Of a DNA stretch of 64,000 bases, positions 27,254 through 36,608 are shown in pieces (the stretch's first letter is position 1; every line of letters begins with the position of its first letter). The notes under the pieces were generated by a model. It made no database searches. It was not told where the DNA came from and was given only the letters and a program-made list of their open reading frames with translations. Location: assembly GCF_010727475.1 (NCBI RefSeq), contig NZ_AP022567.1, positions 4,588,001 through 4,652,000 on the forward strand, given 5' to 3'. Position numbers and translations under genes: made by a program. The stretch is from Mycolicibacterium mageritense. Its GTDB lineage: Bacteria; Actinomycetota; Actinomycetes; Mycobacteriales; Mycobacteriaceae.

Positions 27254-27961
27254 GTGACAGTGGCAGTCGACGCCGAGCTGGGCCGGTTAACCCGTTCTGA
27301 ACAGGTGGAACGCCTTCGCCGCAAGATTGCGGCAGTGTCGGGGAAAGTTGGTTCGGCGCACCGGGGAACACCCAGGGGCGATGGCCCGGCCACGGCTCAG
27401 GAATCTTTGCTGCCGGGCCCTGATTCACTGGCTGAAACGCTGCCTGCGGAGTTGCCGACGACGCTGCCGCGCGGCACCGTCGCGGTGGCTTCGGGGGCCC
27501 GGTCGCTGTCGCTGGGTCTGGTGGCGGCGGTGACGGCCGCGGGCGGGCACGCCGTGATCGTCGGCCAGGCGGATGTCGGTCTGCTGGCGGCGGTGGAGAT
27601 GGGCGCCGATCTGAGCAGGCTCGCGGTCGTCCCGGATGCCGGCGCCGATCCGGTTGAGGTCGCCGCCGTGCTGATGGACGGAATGGATCTGGTGGTGCTC
27701 GGGCTGGGGGGACGCTCGGTGCCGCCGAGCCGGGCGCGGGTGATGGTGGCGCGGGCGCGGCAGAAGGGCTGCACCCTGCTGGTCACCGATGGCGACTGGC
27801 AGGGGGCCGCCGCACGGCTGGAAGCCAAGGTCTGTGGTTACGAGCTCACCGGTGCGGGCCGGGATACGCCCATTCCCGGGCGGGGCCGGATCGGCCGGGT
27901 CCGGCTGGCGATGCGGTCTTCGGGGCGCTTTGGCGGATCGGCATGCGCGGCAGGCGGGTAA
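27254..27961 (+). CDS. imuA': ImuA' mutasome accessory protein
   Basis: The 235-aa RecA/SulA-like protein of the mycobacterial ImuA'-ImuB-DnaE2 damage-induced mutagenesis complex (Rv3395c-like). The core GTVAVASGARSLSLGLVAAV lies where RecA has its P-loop but lacks a proper Walker A lysine. The GLGGRSVPPSRARVMVARARQKG block is typical. GTG 27254 with GGAGG 7 bases upstream is preferred over the ATG at 27218, which lies at the edge of the LexA box with no ribosome site. It is co-transcribed with imuB, whose start lies 8 bases after this stop or inside its end. Confidence 0.88.
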   Translation: MTVAVDAELGRLTRSEQVERLRRKIAAVSGKVGSAHRGTPRGDGPATAQESLLPGPDSLAETLPAELPTTLPRGTVAVASGARSLSLGLVAAVTAAGGHAVIVGQADVGLLAAVEMGADLSRLAVVPDAGADPVEVAAVLMDGMDLVVLGLGGRSVPPSRARVMVARARQKGCTLLVTDGDWQGAAARLEAKVCGYELTGAGRDTPIPGRGRIGRVRLAMRSSGRFGGSACAAGG

Positions 27962-27969
27962 CCAACCCC

Positions 27970-29547
27970 ATGTCGGCTTCCCGAGTGTTGGCCCTCTGGT
28001 GCATGGACTGGCCCGCGGTGGCCGCGGCGGCTGCGGCGGGCCGGCCGCCCACCACTCCGATTGCGGTCACCTTGGCCAACCGGGTCGTCGCCTGTTCGGC
28101 ATCGGCGCGGGCGGTGGGAGTGCGCCGCGGGCTGCGCAGGCGCGAGGCCCAGGCCCGATGTCCGCATCTGCATGTCGTCACTGCCGATCCGGCCCGGGAC
28201 GCACGTCATTTCGAGAGGGTGACGGTCGCGGTCGACGAGTTGGTGCCGCGTGCCGAAGTGCTGCGGCCTGGGCTGCTCGTGCTGTCGGTGCGGGGCGCGG
28301 CTCGCTACTTCGGTACGGAATCGGTTGCGGCCGAGCGGCTGGTCGATGCGGTGGCGGCGGTTGAGGTGGAATGCCAGGTCGGCATCGCCGATCAGCTGTC
28401 CACCGCGGTCTTCGCCGCCAGGGCCGGCCGCATCGTCGAACCCGGGCAGGATGCGCCGTTCCTGTCCAGGTTGTCGATCCGCCAGCTGTCCACCGAACCG
28501 GCCCTGGCCGCCCCGGGGCGCGAAGATCTGGCAGACCTGTTGTGGCGGATGGGGATCCGGACCCTGGGACAGTTCGCCGAGCTGTCCCGTACCGATGTCG
28601 CCTCGCGGTTCGGTGCCGACGCGGTGGTTGCGCACCGGTTCGCCCGTGGAGAACCGGCAAGGGGGCCTTCGGGGCGGGATCCGGCCGTCGAACTCGATGC
28701 GGTGATGAACTGTGACCCGCCGATCGAGCGGGTGGATGCGGCAGCCTTCGCAGGGCGCTCGCTGGCCAGCGCCCTGCATCGCAGCCTCGAGTCGGCGGGT
28801 GTGGGTTGTACGCGGTTGGCCATCCATGCCGTCACCGCGAACGGTGAAGAACTGGAACGGGTTTGGCGCTGCGCCGAACCGCTGACCGAGGACGCCACGG
28901 CCGACCGGGTGCGCTGGCAACTGGACGGCTGGCTGAACCGTCGGCATCGGGACGAGCGGCCCACCGCGCCCATCGCGGTGCTGCGGTTGCGTCCGGTGGA
29001 GGTGGTGTCGGCGGCGGCACTGCAGCTACCGCTGTGGGGCGGCATCGGTGAGGAGGATCGGTTGCGGGCGCGGCGCGCGCTCGTGCGGGTCCAGGGCCTG
29101 CTCGGGCCTGAGGCGGTGCAGGTGCCGGTGCTCAGCGGCGGCCGCGGGCCCGCCGAACGCATCACCTTCACCGCGCTGGGGGATGAGCCGGTGCCACGAG
29201 CCGACCCGGCGCAGCCGTGGCCGGGGCAGCTGCCGGAACCTTCGCCGACCGTGTTGCTCGACGATCCGGTGGAACTGCTTGATGCGCAGGGCAATCCGGT
29301 GCGGGTCACCGGACGTGGAATGTTCTCGGCCGACCCGGCGCGGTTGGCGGGCGCGGGTAAACGCGACGGCAGGCTGCGGTGGTGGGCCGGGCCGTGGCCG
29401 GTGGACGAGCGGTGGTGGGATCCGGAGAGCCCGAAAGCGGGGCGTACCGCACGCGCCCAGGTGCTGCTGGGGGATGACGAGAACGCTCTCGCGCTCCTGC
29501 TGTGCTACCGGCAGCGCCGGTGGTATCTGGAGGGTGCTTATGAATAG
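27970..29547 (+). CDS. imuB: ImuB, Y-family polymerase-like mutasome scaffold
   Basis: The 525-aa protein has the Y-family polymerase fold (LALWCMDWPAVAAAAAAGRP at the start, little-finger region downstream) but lacks the catalytic acidic residues of DinB, as known for ImuB. It carries the beta-clamp-binding motif QLPLWG (nt 29023-29040), which recruits the clamp, and a C-terminal region that contacts ImuA' and DnaE2. The ATG at 27970 gives a family-like length; the in-frame ATG at 27943, overlapping imuA', is the alternative. It converges on the nucleoside hydrolase gene across a 62-base gap. Confidence 0.92.
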   Translation: MSASRVLALWCMDWPAVAAAAAAGRPPTTPIAVTLANRVVACSASARAVGVRRGLRRREAQARCPHLHVVTADPARDARHFERVTVAVDELVPRAEVLRPGLLVLSVRGAARYFGTESVAAERLVDAVAAVEVECQVGIADQLSTAVFAARAGRIVEPGQDAPFLSRLSIRQLSTEPALAAPGREDLADLLWRMGIRTLGQFAELSRTDVASRFGADAVVAHRFARGEPARGPSGRDPAVELDAVMNCDPPIERVDAAAFAGRSLASALHRSLESAGVGCTRLAIHAVTANGEELERVWRCAEPLTEDATADRVRWQLDGWLNRRHRDERPTAPIAVLRLRPVEVVSAAALQLPLWGGIGEEDRLRARRALVRVQGLLGPEAVQVPVLSGGRGPAERITFTALGDEPVPRADPAQPWPGQLPEPSPTVLLDDPVELLDAQGNPVRVTGRGMFSADPARLAGAGKRDGRLRWWAGPWPVDERWWDPESPKAGRTARAQVLLGDDENALALLLCYRQRRWYLEGAYE

Positions 29548-29609
29548 CCCCTGAGTGACGTCGAACGTGAAGAAGATTGCGAGATTTCGCTGAATATTGG
29601 CAAACAAGT

Positions 29610-30656
29610 TCATGTTGGGCGTAGGGAACCGGCAAAGGCACCCACCCGGGCGATGAACCGGTCGAAGAACGCCGCCGGATCCACCTCCGTGCCGATCAGC
29701 GCGTTCGGTGGTCGGCCCCAGTGCCCGCGCCAGTCCGCCACGGTCATGCCGCGGGTGAGTGTCCCGGTGAGTTCGACGTCGACCGTGCTCTGCCGGTAGG
29801 TCACCAGCTCCGGGTCCAACGCGACCGCGGCGGCCAATGGGTCATGCAGATGCGCGAGATAGCCGTCGCCGGTGTCGAAGTGGAACTCGAAGTAGAACCG
29901 CATCGCGTCTTCGAGCACCCGGATCAGCGGATTGGCCGAATCCGACCGGGTGCCACGCTCGTCGTTCACGTTCATGAGCGAGGTTGCTGACCCTGCCGCC
30001 GTGGCCAGCCGGTTCAGCAATGCGGGTGTCATAGCGATGTTCTCGGTGAGGTTCAGTCCCAACACGATCGGCAGGTGCCCGGGGTCGCCGGCTGCACGCC
30101 ACCCCGCGAACACCTCGGCCGCGGATTCGGGGTCGACGCTGACGTTCCACTCCGAGACCGGCGTGGTGTTGCCCCGGTAGTCGAACGCCCCGCCCATGAT
30201 CACCAGCCGGCGCAACAACCGCGGCAGTTCCGGCTCGGCCCGCAAGGCCAGTGCCAGATTGGTCAGCGGGCCGGTGGCCAGGCCGATCAACTCGCCGGGA
30301 TGCGCGCGGGCAGCCCGCACCCAGGCCTGCGCGGCGTCGTAGCCGGTCAACTGCTGATCGCCGGGCGGCAATTGGGCGTACCCCAGGCCTTCGGGTCCGT
30401 GGGTGTCTTCCGCGGTGCGAAGCGGGGCGCTCAGTGGTTGCTCGGCGCCCTTGGACACCGGGATGCCGCTCACCCCGCACAGCCGCAGCAGGCCCAGATT
30501 GTTGAGGCAAACCTGTTGCACCGGAACATTTCCCGCGGTCGACGCGATCCCGATCAGATCGGCGTCCGGACTGGCGAACAGATACGCCAAGGCCATGGCG
30601 TCGTCGACTCCGGTGTCGACGTCGGCGAACACGGGCATCCCTGTCACGTGCCTCAC
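29610..30656 (-). CDS. iunH: Inosine-uridine preferring nucleoside hydrolase
   Basis: The 348-aa protein has the calcium-binding DxDxxxDD signature in FADVDTGVDDAMAL (about residues 10-22), the IMGGAFDYRGN and NVSVDPESAAEVF blocks, and the HDPLAAAVALDPEL histidine/aspartate pair near the end. All are typical of nucleoside N-ribohydrolases that release bases in purine and pyrimidine salvage. It corresponds to Rv3393-type IunH next to imuB. The start is GTG 30656 or ATG 30638 (MPVFADVDTG); the second fits homologues better but has no spaced ribosome site. Confidence 0.88.
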   Translation of the reverse strand: MRHVTGMPVFADVDTGVDDAMALAYLFASPDADLIGIASTAGNVPVQQVCLNNLGLLRLCGVSGIPVSKGAEQPLSAPLRTAEDTHGPEGLGYAQLPPGDQQLTGYDAAQAWVRAARAHPGELIGLATGPLTNLALALRAEPELPRLLRRLVIMGGAFDYRGNTTPVSEWNVSVDPESAAEVFAGWRAAGDPGHLPIVLGLNLTENIAMTPALLNRLATAAGSATSLMNVNDERGTRSDSANPLIRVLEDAMRFYFEFHFDTGDGYLAHLHDPLAAAVALDPELVTYRQSTVDVELTGTLTRGMTVADWRGHWGRPPNALIGTEVDPAAFFDRFIARVGAFAGSLRPT

Positions 30657-30666
30657 GATAAGGGCT

Positions 30667-30693
30667 CACGAGCCTCTCGTGCACGCCTAGACT
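30667..30693 (+). promoter_or_regulatory. Promoter of the VOC gene with an inverted repeat
   Basis: TAGACT (30688-30693) is a TANNNT -10, 31 bases before ATG 30725, with GAGGAGG between. The 6-3-6 inverted repeat CACGAGCCTCTCGTG (30667-30681) sits on the -35 side and could be an operator. Confidence 0.5.
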
Positions 30694-30724
30694 CCGACAT
30701 GCAGGTCAACCCGAGGAGGCAGCG

Positions 30725-31114
30725 ATGTCCGGTCGTGTGGTGCATTTCGAGGTTCCGTTCAGCGACGGTGCACGGGCCAAGGATTTCTATCGGGAAGTGT
30801 TCGGCTGGCAGCTCAACGACTACCCGGAGATGAACTACACCGGGGTCGCGACGGGACCGGTCACGGAAACGGGGATGCCCGCCGAGCCTGGATACATCGG
30901 CGGCGGCATGTTCGAGCGTGCCGAGAACTACCCGCAGGGGCCGGTGATCACCATCGATGTGCCCAGCATCGACGAGGCACTGACGGCGATCCTGTCCAAG
31001 GGCGGCGCGCAGTTGGGCGAAAAGATACCGGTGGGCGAGATGGGGTTCGCCGCATATTTCACCGACACCGAAGGCAACATCCTGGGCTTGTGGGAGACCG
31101 CGGCCCCGGCTTGA
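30725..31114 (+). CDS. VOC (glyoxalase/bleomycin-resistance) superfamily protein
   Basis: The 129-aa single VOC domain has the first metal-side histidine in VVHFEVPFSD, the central NYTGVATGP/GYIGGGMFE hairpin region, and the C-terminal FTDTEGNILGLWET with the usual metal-ligand glutamate. Proteins of this size and pattern are often annotated as glyoxalase-like, and the reaction is not predictable. A strong GAGGAGG site precedes the ATG. It is transcribed away from iunH and converges on the acyl-CoA reductase gene, leaving 3 bases between the stops. Confidence 0.85.
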   Translation: MSGRVVHFEVPFSDGARAKDFYREVFGWQLNDYPEMNYTGVATGPVTETGMPAEPGYIGGGMFERAENYPQGPVITIDVPSIDEALTAILSKGGAQLGEKIPVGEMGFAAYFTDTEGNILGLWETAAPA

Positions 31115-31117
31115 GGC

Positions 31118-33136
31118 CTACCAGTGCACGCCCGGAACCAGGCGCACCGCGCGTTTGACCGGGCGAGCGACCGAGCGCGGAACGCGTAGCGGCCGATGGC
31201 TGCGTGCGGGCCGCTTGGGCCTGCGGATCGGCTCCGTTTCGGCGGTCACGATTCCACGGGCCGCCGCGGAATCCGGGTAGCCCAGGTAGAGCTGGTGCAG
31301 CACGCGTCGAGACAGCTTGGGCGTCAGGTAGTTTCCGACATCGGCGAGCGTGCCAAGCGGCGTGTCGATGCGGACGGGCTTCTCGACCAATCCGCGCACC
31401 ACCATGGCCGCGGCGTGCTCGGCCGAGATCGGCGGCACCGGGTTGAGCTTGCGCGACGGCGCGATCATCGGCGTTTTCACCAGGGGCATGTGGATGTTGG
31501 TGAACGTGATGTGATCCGAAAGCGTCTCGGTGGACACCACATCGGAGAACGCGTCCAGCGCGGCCTTGCTGGGCAGGTACGAGCTGTACTTGGGACTGTT
31601 CGCCTGCACGCCCGCACTGGACACGTTGACGACGTGGCCGAACCGGCGTTCCCGCCAATGCGGCAGCAGCGCCAACACCATGCGCACCGCACCGAAGTAG
31701 TTGACCGCCATCACGCGTTCGTAGTCGTGCAGACGGTCGGTCGAGTTCACCACCGACCGCCGGATGGACCGGCCTGCGTTGTTCACCAGGTAGTCCACGT
31801 GCCCGAACCGCCCGAGGATGTCCTTGACCGTGTGCTCGACCGACGCCGAATCGGTGACGTCGCACGTGAATGCGTAGGCATGCCCGCCGCGCTCGCGGAT
31901 CTCGGTGACCAGATCGTCGAGCGCTTCGGCGTTGCGGGCCAGTGCGAAAACGCATCCGCCGCGTTCGGCGACCGCGATCGCCGATGCCCGCCCGATGCCG
32001 CTGGACGCGCCGGTGATGATGACGTGTTTGCCGACCAGCGGCCCGGCCGGGTCGTCCCGGCGGGCCCGGTCCGGATCCAGATGATCGGCCCAGTACTGCC
32101 ACAATTTCGGTGCGTACGACGCGAATTCAGGTACGGCGATGCCGGTGCCACGCAGCGCGTGTTCGGTGTGCTCGGCCGTGAACGTCGGCATCAGGTCGAC
32201 GACGTCGAGCACCTCGCCCGGGATGCCCAGCTGCGTCGCCACGATGTTGCGTACCGCCTTGACCCGTCCGCGGGCCCGGGTCACCGGCGCCGCGGCCGCC
32301 CGCGGCAACGATCCACGCAACGGCGGCAGCCCGGCTGTTTCGGCGATCCCGCGGTAAATGCCGCGCAGGCCAATGGTTTTCGGCGCGGTCAGGTGGAACG
32401 TCTCGCCATCGTGGCCGTCGGCGTGCATGAGGTGCACGACCGCGTCCACCACATAGTCCACCGGCACGATGTTGGTGCGGCCGGTGTCGGGCAGCATCAT
32501 CGGGGTGAACCTGGGTAATGCCGCGAGCCGGGACAGCACGCCGAAGAAGTAGTACGGCCCGTCGATCTTGTCCATCTCGCCGGTGCGGGAATCGCCGACC
32601 ACCACCGCGGGCCGGTACACGCGATACCGCAACCCCGGTGTCGACCGCACGAGCAGCTCGGCCTCGAACTTCGTCTGGTGATACGGCGTCGGTAGATCCT
32701 GCGCGACGTCGAAATCGTCCTCGGTGAACACACCTCGATAGCTGCCGGCGACCGCGATCGACGACACATGGTGCAACGTCGCGTCCAGCCGGCGAGCCAG
32801 CCCGATCACCGCGCGGGTGCCTTCGACGTTGGCGGCGCGCTGCGTGTCCTCGTCGACCGTGATGTCGTAGATCGCCGCGCAATGCACCACGTGCGCGACG
32901 TTGCCCAGCTCGGCGACATCGGCGTCGCTCAGGCCCAGATCGGCTGCGGTCAGGTCACCGACCAGCGGTTTCGCGCGCGAACCCCACTCGGTTGCCAGCC
33001 GCTCGAACCGGGTCAGCGACTCGCGGCGGACCAGCACCCACACCTCGGCGTCCTCGTCGCGGGCCAGAATCCGGGACACCACTCGGCGGCCAATAAACCC
33101 GGTACCGCCGGTAACGACATAGCGCATGCGAGACAT
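31118..33136 (-). CDS. acrA1: Two-domain fatty acyl-CoA reductase AcrA1-like
   Basis: The 672-aa protein fuses two Rossmann domains. The N-terminal half is an extended SDR (YVVTGGTGFIGRRVV, active-site YHQTK) of the fatty acyl-CoA reductase type. The C-terminal half is a classical SDR (VIITGASSGIGRASAIAV, NNAG, YLPSKAAL). This matches Rv3391 (AcrA1), thought to reduce acyl-CoA or aldehydes to fatty alcohols. The start is ATG 33136 or 33127; a short ATAGGG stands before the first. It is divergent from htdY. The C-terminal basic tail (RPKRPARSHRPLRVPRSVAR) is unusual for cytosolic SDRs and may bind membrane. Confidence 0.86.
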   Translation of the reverse strand: MSRMRYVVTGGTGFIGRRVVSRILARDEDAEVWVLVRRESLTRFERLATEWGSRAKPLVGDLTAADLGLSDADVAELGNVAHVVHCAAIYDITVDEDTQRAANVEGTRAVIGLARRLDATLHHVSSIAVAGSYRGVFTEDDFDVAQDLPTPYHQTKFEAELLVRSTPGLRYRVYRPAVVVGDSRTGEMDKIDGPYYFFGVLSRLAALPRFTPMMLPDTGRTNIVPVDYVVDAVVHLMHADGHDGETFHLTAPKTIGLRGIYRGIAETAGLPPLRGSLPRAAAAPVTRARGRVKAVRNIVATQLGIPGEVLDVVDLMPTFTAEHTEHALRGTGIAVPEFASYAPKLWQYWADHLDPDRARRDDPAGPLVGKHVIITGASSGIGRASAIAVAERGGCVFALARNAEALDDLVTEIRERGGHAYAFTCDVTDSASVEHTVKDILGRFGHVDYLVNNAGRSIRRSVVNSTDRLHDYERVMAVNYFGAVRMVLALLPHWRERRFGHVVNVSSAGVQANSPKYSSYLPSKAALDAFSDVVSTETLSDHITFTNIHMPLVKTPMIAPSRKLNPVPPISAEHAAAMVVRGLVEKPVRIDTPLGTLADVGNYLTPKLSRRVLHQLYLGYPDSAAARGIVTAETEPIRRPKRPARSHRPLRVPRSVARPVKRAVRLVPGVHW

Positions 33137-33172
33137 GGTGGCCCTATATCCGGCAAACGTCAACCGAGGGGC

Positions 33173-33178
33173 TATCGT
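33173..33178 (+). promoter_or_regulatory. Leaderless htdY promoter -10
   Basis: TATCGT fits TANNNT and ends 7 bases before ATG 33186. Confidence 0.55.
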
Positions 33179-33185
33179 CCGACTC

Positions 33186-34055
33186 ATGCCCATCAACCCG
33201 AACGCCATCGGCGAAAAAACCGATCCGTACGTCTTCGAGTGGACCGACCGCGACACCCTGCTGTACGCCATCGGGGTCGGTGCCGGCGTCGACGACTTGG
33301 CATTCACCACCGAGAACTCTCACGAGATCGAACAGCAGGTGCTGCCGACGTACGCGATCATCGCGTGCTCGCCGTTTGCGGCCGCCATGAAGATCGGCAC
33401 GTTCAACTTCGGAATGCTGCTGCACGGATCTCAGGAGATCCGGGTGTCGGCGCCGCTGCCGCCCGCGGGCAAGGTGAAGGTGGTCTCCGAGGTCGCCGAC
33501 ATCCAGGACAAGGGCGAGGGCAAGAACGCGGTGGTGATGCTCAAGGGCGTGGGCACCGATCCCGACAGCGGGGAAGTTCTCATCGAAACCCTCACCACGG
33601 TGGTGATCCGTGGCGAGGGTGGGTTCGGCGGCCGGCCCGGCCAACGCCCGGTCGCTCCCGAGATCCCCGACCGCGAACCCGATGCCCGGCTGGCGTTGCC
33701 GACTCGGGAGGACCAGGCGCTGATCTACCGGCTGTCCGGTGACCGGAACCCGCTGCACAGCGATCCGTGGTTCGCCAAGAATCTCGCGGGCTTTCCGAAG
33801 CCGATCCTGCACGGGCTGTGCACCTACGGCGTCGCCGGGAGAGCCCTGGTCGCCGAACTCGGCGGTGGAGACGCGACGAAAATCCGTGCCGTGGCATCGC
33901 GGTTCACCTCGCCGGTGTTCCCGGGCGAGACCCTGACCACGTCGATCTGGCGCACCGAACCCGGCCGCGCGGTGTTCCGCACCGAGGCGTCCGAGCCGGA
34001 CGGGTCCAACGCACGGCTGGTCCTGGAGGACGGCGCAGCCGAGTACCTGGACTGA
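33186..34055 (+). CDS. htdY: 3-hydroxyacyl-thioester dehydratase HtdY-like (double hotdog, MaoC)
   Basis: The 289-aa protein has an N-terminal hotdog domain (TDRDTLLYAIGVG at about 17-29) and a C-terminal MaoC hotdog. The hydratase-2 motif is YRLSGDRNPLHSDPWFAK with catalytic Asp and His, followed by GFPKPILHGLCTYG. It hydrates or dehydrates (R)-3-hydroxyacyl-CoA/ACP. It matches Rv3389c beside acrA1. The ATG at 33186 is supported by the leaderless promoter and by family N-termini (MPINPNAIGEKTDP). It was read as starting upstream only if the gap to acrA1 is ignored. Confidence 0.9.
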   Translation: MPINPNAIGEKTDPYVFEWTDRDTLLYAIGVGAGVDDLAFTTENSHEIEQQVLPTYAIIACSPFAAAMKIGTFNFGMLLHGSQEIRVSAPLPPAGKVKVVSEVADIQDKGEGKNAVVMLKGVGTDPDSGEVLIETLTTVVIRGEGGFGGRPGQRPVAPEIPDREPDARLALPTREDQALIYRLSGDRNPLHSDPWFAKNLAGFPKPILHGLCTYGVAGRALVAELGGGDATKIRAVASRFTSPVFPGETLTTSIWRTEPGRAVFRTEASEPDGSNARLVLEDGAAEYLD

Positions 34056-34153
34056 GCTCCCAATTTCCGCGAAGCGCTGATAAACGCCCGCGAGGATTGA
34101 CAGGATCTTTCCCACTACGGTCGCACGGCGCAGTGCGGGATTGGTGGTCACAG

Positions 34154-35038
34154 ATGAGGTTGGTCGTTGGTTATCTCGCCACACCCGGTGGCGCCGACGC
34201 GTTAGCCCTTGCCGTCCGGTTCGCCAGGACGTTGGAGGCCGAGGTCGAGGTCTGCATCGTGCTGCCACCGGACACCGGGCTGCCTGCGCTGGTGCCGAAG
34301 GGCGGCTTCGAGGACGTGCTGGCCGAACAAGCCCAGGGCTGGCTCGACGAGGCGCTGGCCATGGTGCCTGATGACGTTGTCGCGCATAGCCATCTGAGCT
34401 TCGACGAGTCGTTCACCGACGGCCTGATCCGGGAGGCGGTCCGTCTCGAAGCCGAGGCCATCGTGGTCGGCGGTTCGGGCGGTGGCCTCGTCGGCAGCTA
34501 TTCGTTGGGTTCTGTGGTCAACGAGTTGCTGCACTCCTCGCCGGTGCCGGTCGCGGTGGCCCCACGCGGTACCCGGGAATCGAAGATCGAACGGGTGCAC
34601 GAGGTGACGTGCGCGCTCGGTCAGCGCCAGGGCGCGGATCTGTTGCTGGATACCGCGGTACGCGCGAGCCGCGCTGCGGGTACGCCGCTACGGCTGGTGT
34701 CGCTCGTGGCGCTCGACCCGACGTTCGGATCCCTGCGGTCCGACGACGACGCCGTTCGTGAACATGCGCTCGAGCATGCCCGCGAAACCCTCGAGATTGC
34801 GAAAAACGCGCTGCCCGAGGGTTTCCCGGTGACCGCGACGGTGGTCAACGGGCCGACTGTCGAGGCCGCTGTCAACAAGCTGGAATGGCAGGACGGCGAC
34901 GTCATCATGGTCGGTTCGAGCCGGCTCAGCGCGCCGCGCAGGATCTTCCTCGGCTCCACGGCGGCCAAGATGCTACGGGTTTTGGATGTGCCGATGGTCG
35001 TGGTGCCACGGGATGAGCCGAGTGAGGATATTTCATGA
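34154..35038 (+). CDS. Tandem universal stress protein
   Basis: The 294-aa protein has two USP domains. Each ends in the ATP-binding motif Gx2Gx9G(S/T): VGGSGGGLVGSYSLGSVVNELL in the first, and VGSSRLSAPRRIFLGSTAAKML in the second. The ATG at 34154 gives the canonical N-terminus MRLVVGYLATPGGADALALA; upstream sequence in this frame is htdY. The stop overlaps the start of an APC permease (ATGA), so this USP is probably a cytosolic regulatory partner of that transporter. No convincing DosR box was seen upstream. Confidence 0.88.
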   Translation: MRLVVGYLATPGGADALALAVRFARTLEAEVEVCIVLPPDTGLPALVPKGGFEDVLAEQAQGWLDEALAMVPDDVVAHSHLSFDESFTDGLIREAVRLEAEAIVVGGSGGGLVGSYSLGSVVNELLHSSPVPVAVAPRGTRESKIERVHEVTCALGQRQGADLLLDTAVRASRAAGTPLRLVSLVALDPTFGSLRSDDDAVREHALEHARETLEIAKNALPEGFPVTATVVNGPTVEAAVNKLEWQDGDVIMVGSSRLSAPRRIFLGSTAAKMLRVLDVPMVVVPRDEPSEDIS

Positions 35039-36591
35039 CAGAAACCCCCGACGAGGCCGCGTCGCACCATCAGTTGGAAGTTGCCGAGGAGCAGGCCGGT
35101 CTGGTCTCCAAAGGGCTTGCCGCAGGCAAGGTTGGTACGTTCTCCGGCGCTATTCTCGGCATTTCGTCGGTCGCTCCGGGTTACACGCTGACGGCCAGCA
35201 TCGGCCTCATCGTCGCGGCGGTCGGGCTGAAGATGCCTGCCATCCTCATCGCCGGGTTCATCCCGATGTTCCTCACTGCGTACGCCTACCGCGAGCTGAA
35301 TTCCGTTGCCCCGGACTGCGGTGCGTCGTTCACGTGGTCCACCAAGGCATTCGGCCCGTACGTCGGGTGGATGTGCGGCTGGGGCATGGTGATGGCGACC
35401 ATCATCGTGCTGTCCAACCTGGCGGCCATCGCGGTGGAGTTCTTCTATCTGTTCATCGGCCGGATCGCGCACAGTCCCGACATCGTCGAACTGGCGCACA
35501 ACAAGGCCATCAACATCGCCACCACGCTGGTATTCCTGGCGATCGCCACCGCGATCGCCAGTCGCGGCATCACCACCAGTGAGCGGGTCCAGTACGTGCT
35601 CGTCGGTTTTCAGATGGTGGTGCTGATCGCGTTCGCCATCATGTCTTTCGTCCATGTGGGGCGCGGTGACGCACCCGCCGGCTTGTCGTTCGATCTCGAC
35701 TGGTTCAACCCGCTCACCGGACTCACCTTGAGCGCCTTCGTGATCGGTCTGACGGGATCGATCTTCGCGTTCTGGGGCTGGGACACCTGCCTGACTCTCG
35801 GGGAAGAGTGCAAGGATCCGACCAAGGTGCCCGGCCGGGCCGGTCTGTTGTGTGTGCTGTCCATCCTCGCGACCTACCTGCTGATCGCGGTGGCCGTGAT
35901 GATGTATGCCGGTGTCGGCGAAGACGGTCTGGGACTGGGTAATCCCGACAACGCCGACAATGTCTTTGCGGCCCTGGCCGATCCGGTGCTGGGTGGCTGG
36001 GCCGGACCGCTGCTGTTCCTGGCGGTGTTGGCGTCCTCGGTGGCAAGCCTGCAGACCACGTTCCTGCCCGCAGCGCGCGCGATGCTCGCGATGGGCGCCT
36101 ACAAGGCGTTCCCGCCGCGGTTCGCCGAGGTCAGCCCGCGCTACCTGGTGCCCACCTTCGCGACCGTCACCGCAGGCGTGGTCACGGGTGTGTTCTACAC
36201 AGTGGTGAGCCTGCTCTCGGAAAGTGCACTGCTGGACACCATTGCCGCCCTTGGCATCATGATCTGCTGGTACTACGGCATCACGGCGTTCGCGTGCGTC
36301 TGGTACTTCCGGCAGGAGTTGTTCGCCAACGCGCACAACTTCGTGTTCAAGTTCTTGTTCCCCCTGCTGGGCGGGCTCGTGCTGGCCACGGTGTTCGTGA
36401 TCTCGGTCCAGGAGAGCATGAATCCGGAGAACGGCAGCGGCGCCGCGATCGGCGGCATCGGTCTGGTGTTCTTCATGGGCTTCGGGATCCTGCTGCTCGG
36501 TGTGGTGCTCATGTTGATCTGGCGCTCTCGCAGCCAGGAGTTCTTCCGCGGCGAGACACTGCACCGAGATACGCCGTCGCTCGTGGAGTAG
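35035..36591 (+). CDS. APC-superfamily amino acid permease
   Basis: The 518-aa protein has about 12 membrane helices. The first carries the APC unwound-helix signature GTFSGAILGISSVAPGYTL (about 35-55), and the ELNSVAPDCGASFTWSTKAFG stretch typical of amino acid/polyamine antiporters follows. The GWDTCLTLGEECKDPTKVPGRAG loop between TM6 and TM7 fits. N-terminal residues 1-32 are acidic and cytosolic. It is translationally coupled to the upstream tandem USP. The substrate cannot be read from the sequence. It is followed by a 19-bp perfect hairpin. Confidence 0.9.
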   Translation: MTETPDEAASHHQLEVAEEQAGLVSKGLAAGKVGTFSGAILGISSVAPGYTLTASIGLIVAAVGLKMPAILIAGFIPMFLTAYAYRELNSVAPDCGASFTWSTKAFGPYVGWMCGWGMVMATIIVLSNLAAIAVEFFYLFIGRIAHSPDIVELAHNKAINIATTLVFLAIATAIASRGITTSERVQYVLVGFQMVVLIAFAIMSFVHVGRGDAPAGLSFDLDWFNPLTGLTLSAFVIGLTGSIFAFWGWDTCLTLGEECKDPTKVPGRAGLLCVLSILATYLLIAVAVMMYAGVGEDGLGLGNPDNADNVFAALADPVLGGWAGPLLFLAVLASSVASLQTTFLPAARAMLAMGAYKAFPPRFAEVSPRYLVPTFATVTAGVVTGVFYTVVSLLSESALLDTIAALGIMICWYYGITAFACVWYFRQELFANAHNFVFKFLFPLLGGLVLATVFVISVQESMNPENGSGAAIGGIGLVFFMGFGILLLGVVLMLIWRSRSQEFFRGETLHRDTPSLVE

Positions 36592-36608
36592 CGCGCGCTT
36601 GGGTCTCC

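Noticed and set aside
27090..27428. Minus-strand frame over the LexA box and the start of imuA'
   Set aside because: It would cross the SOS promoter and the coding region of ImuA'; composition and lack of a ribosome site argue against a gene.
34088..34130. Possible DosR box or sigma-A promoter before the tandem USP
   Set aside because: The sequence TTGACAGGATCTTTCCCACT has a good -35 hexamer, but its match to the DosR consensus is poor and the only TANNNT is 13 bp away, so it was left out as a feature.
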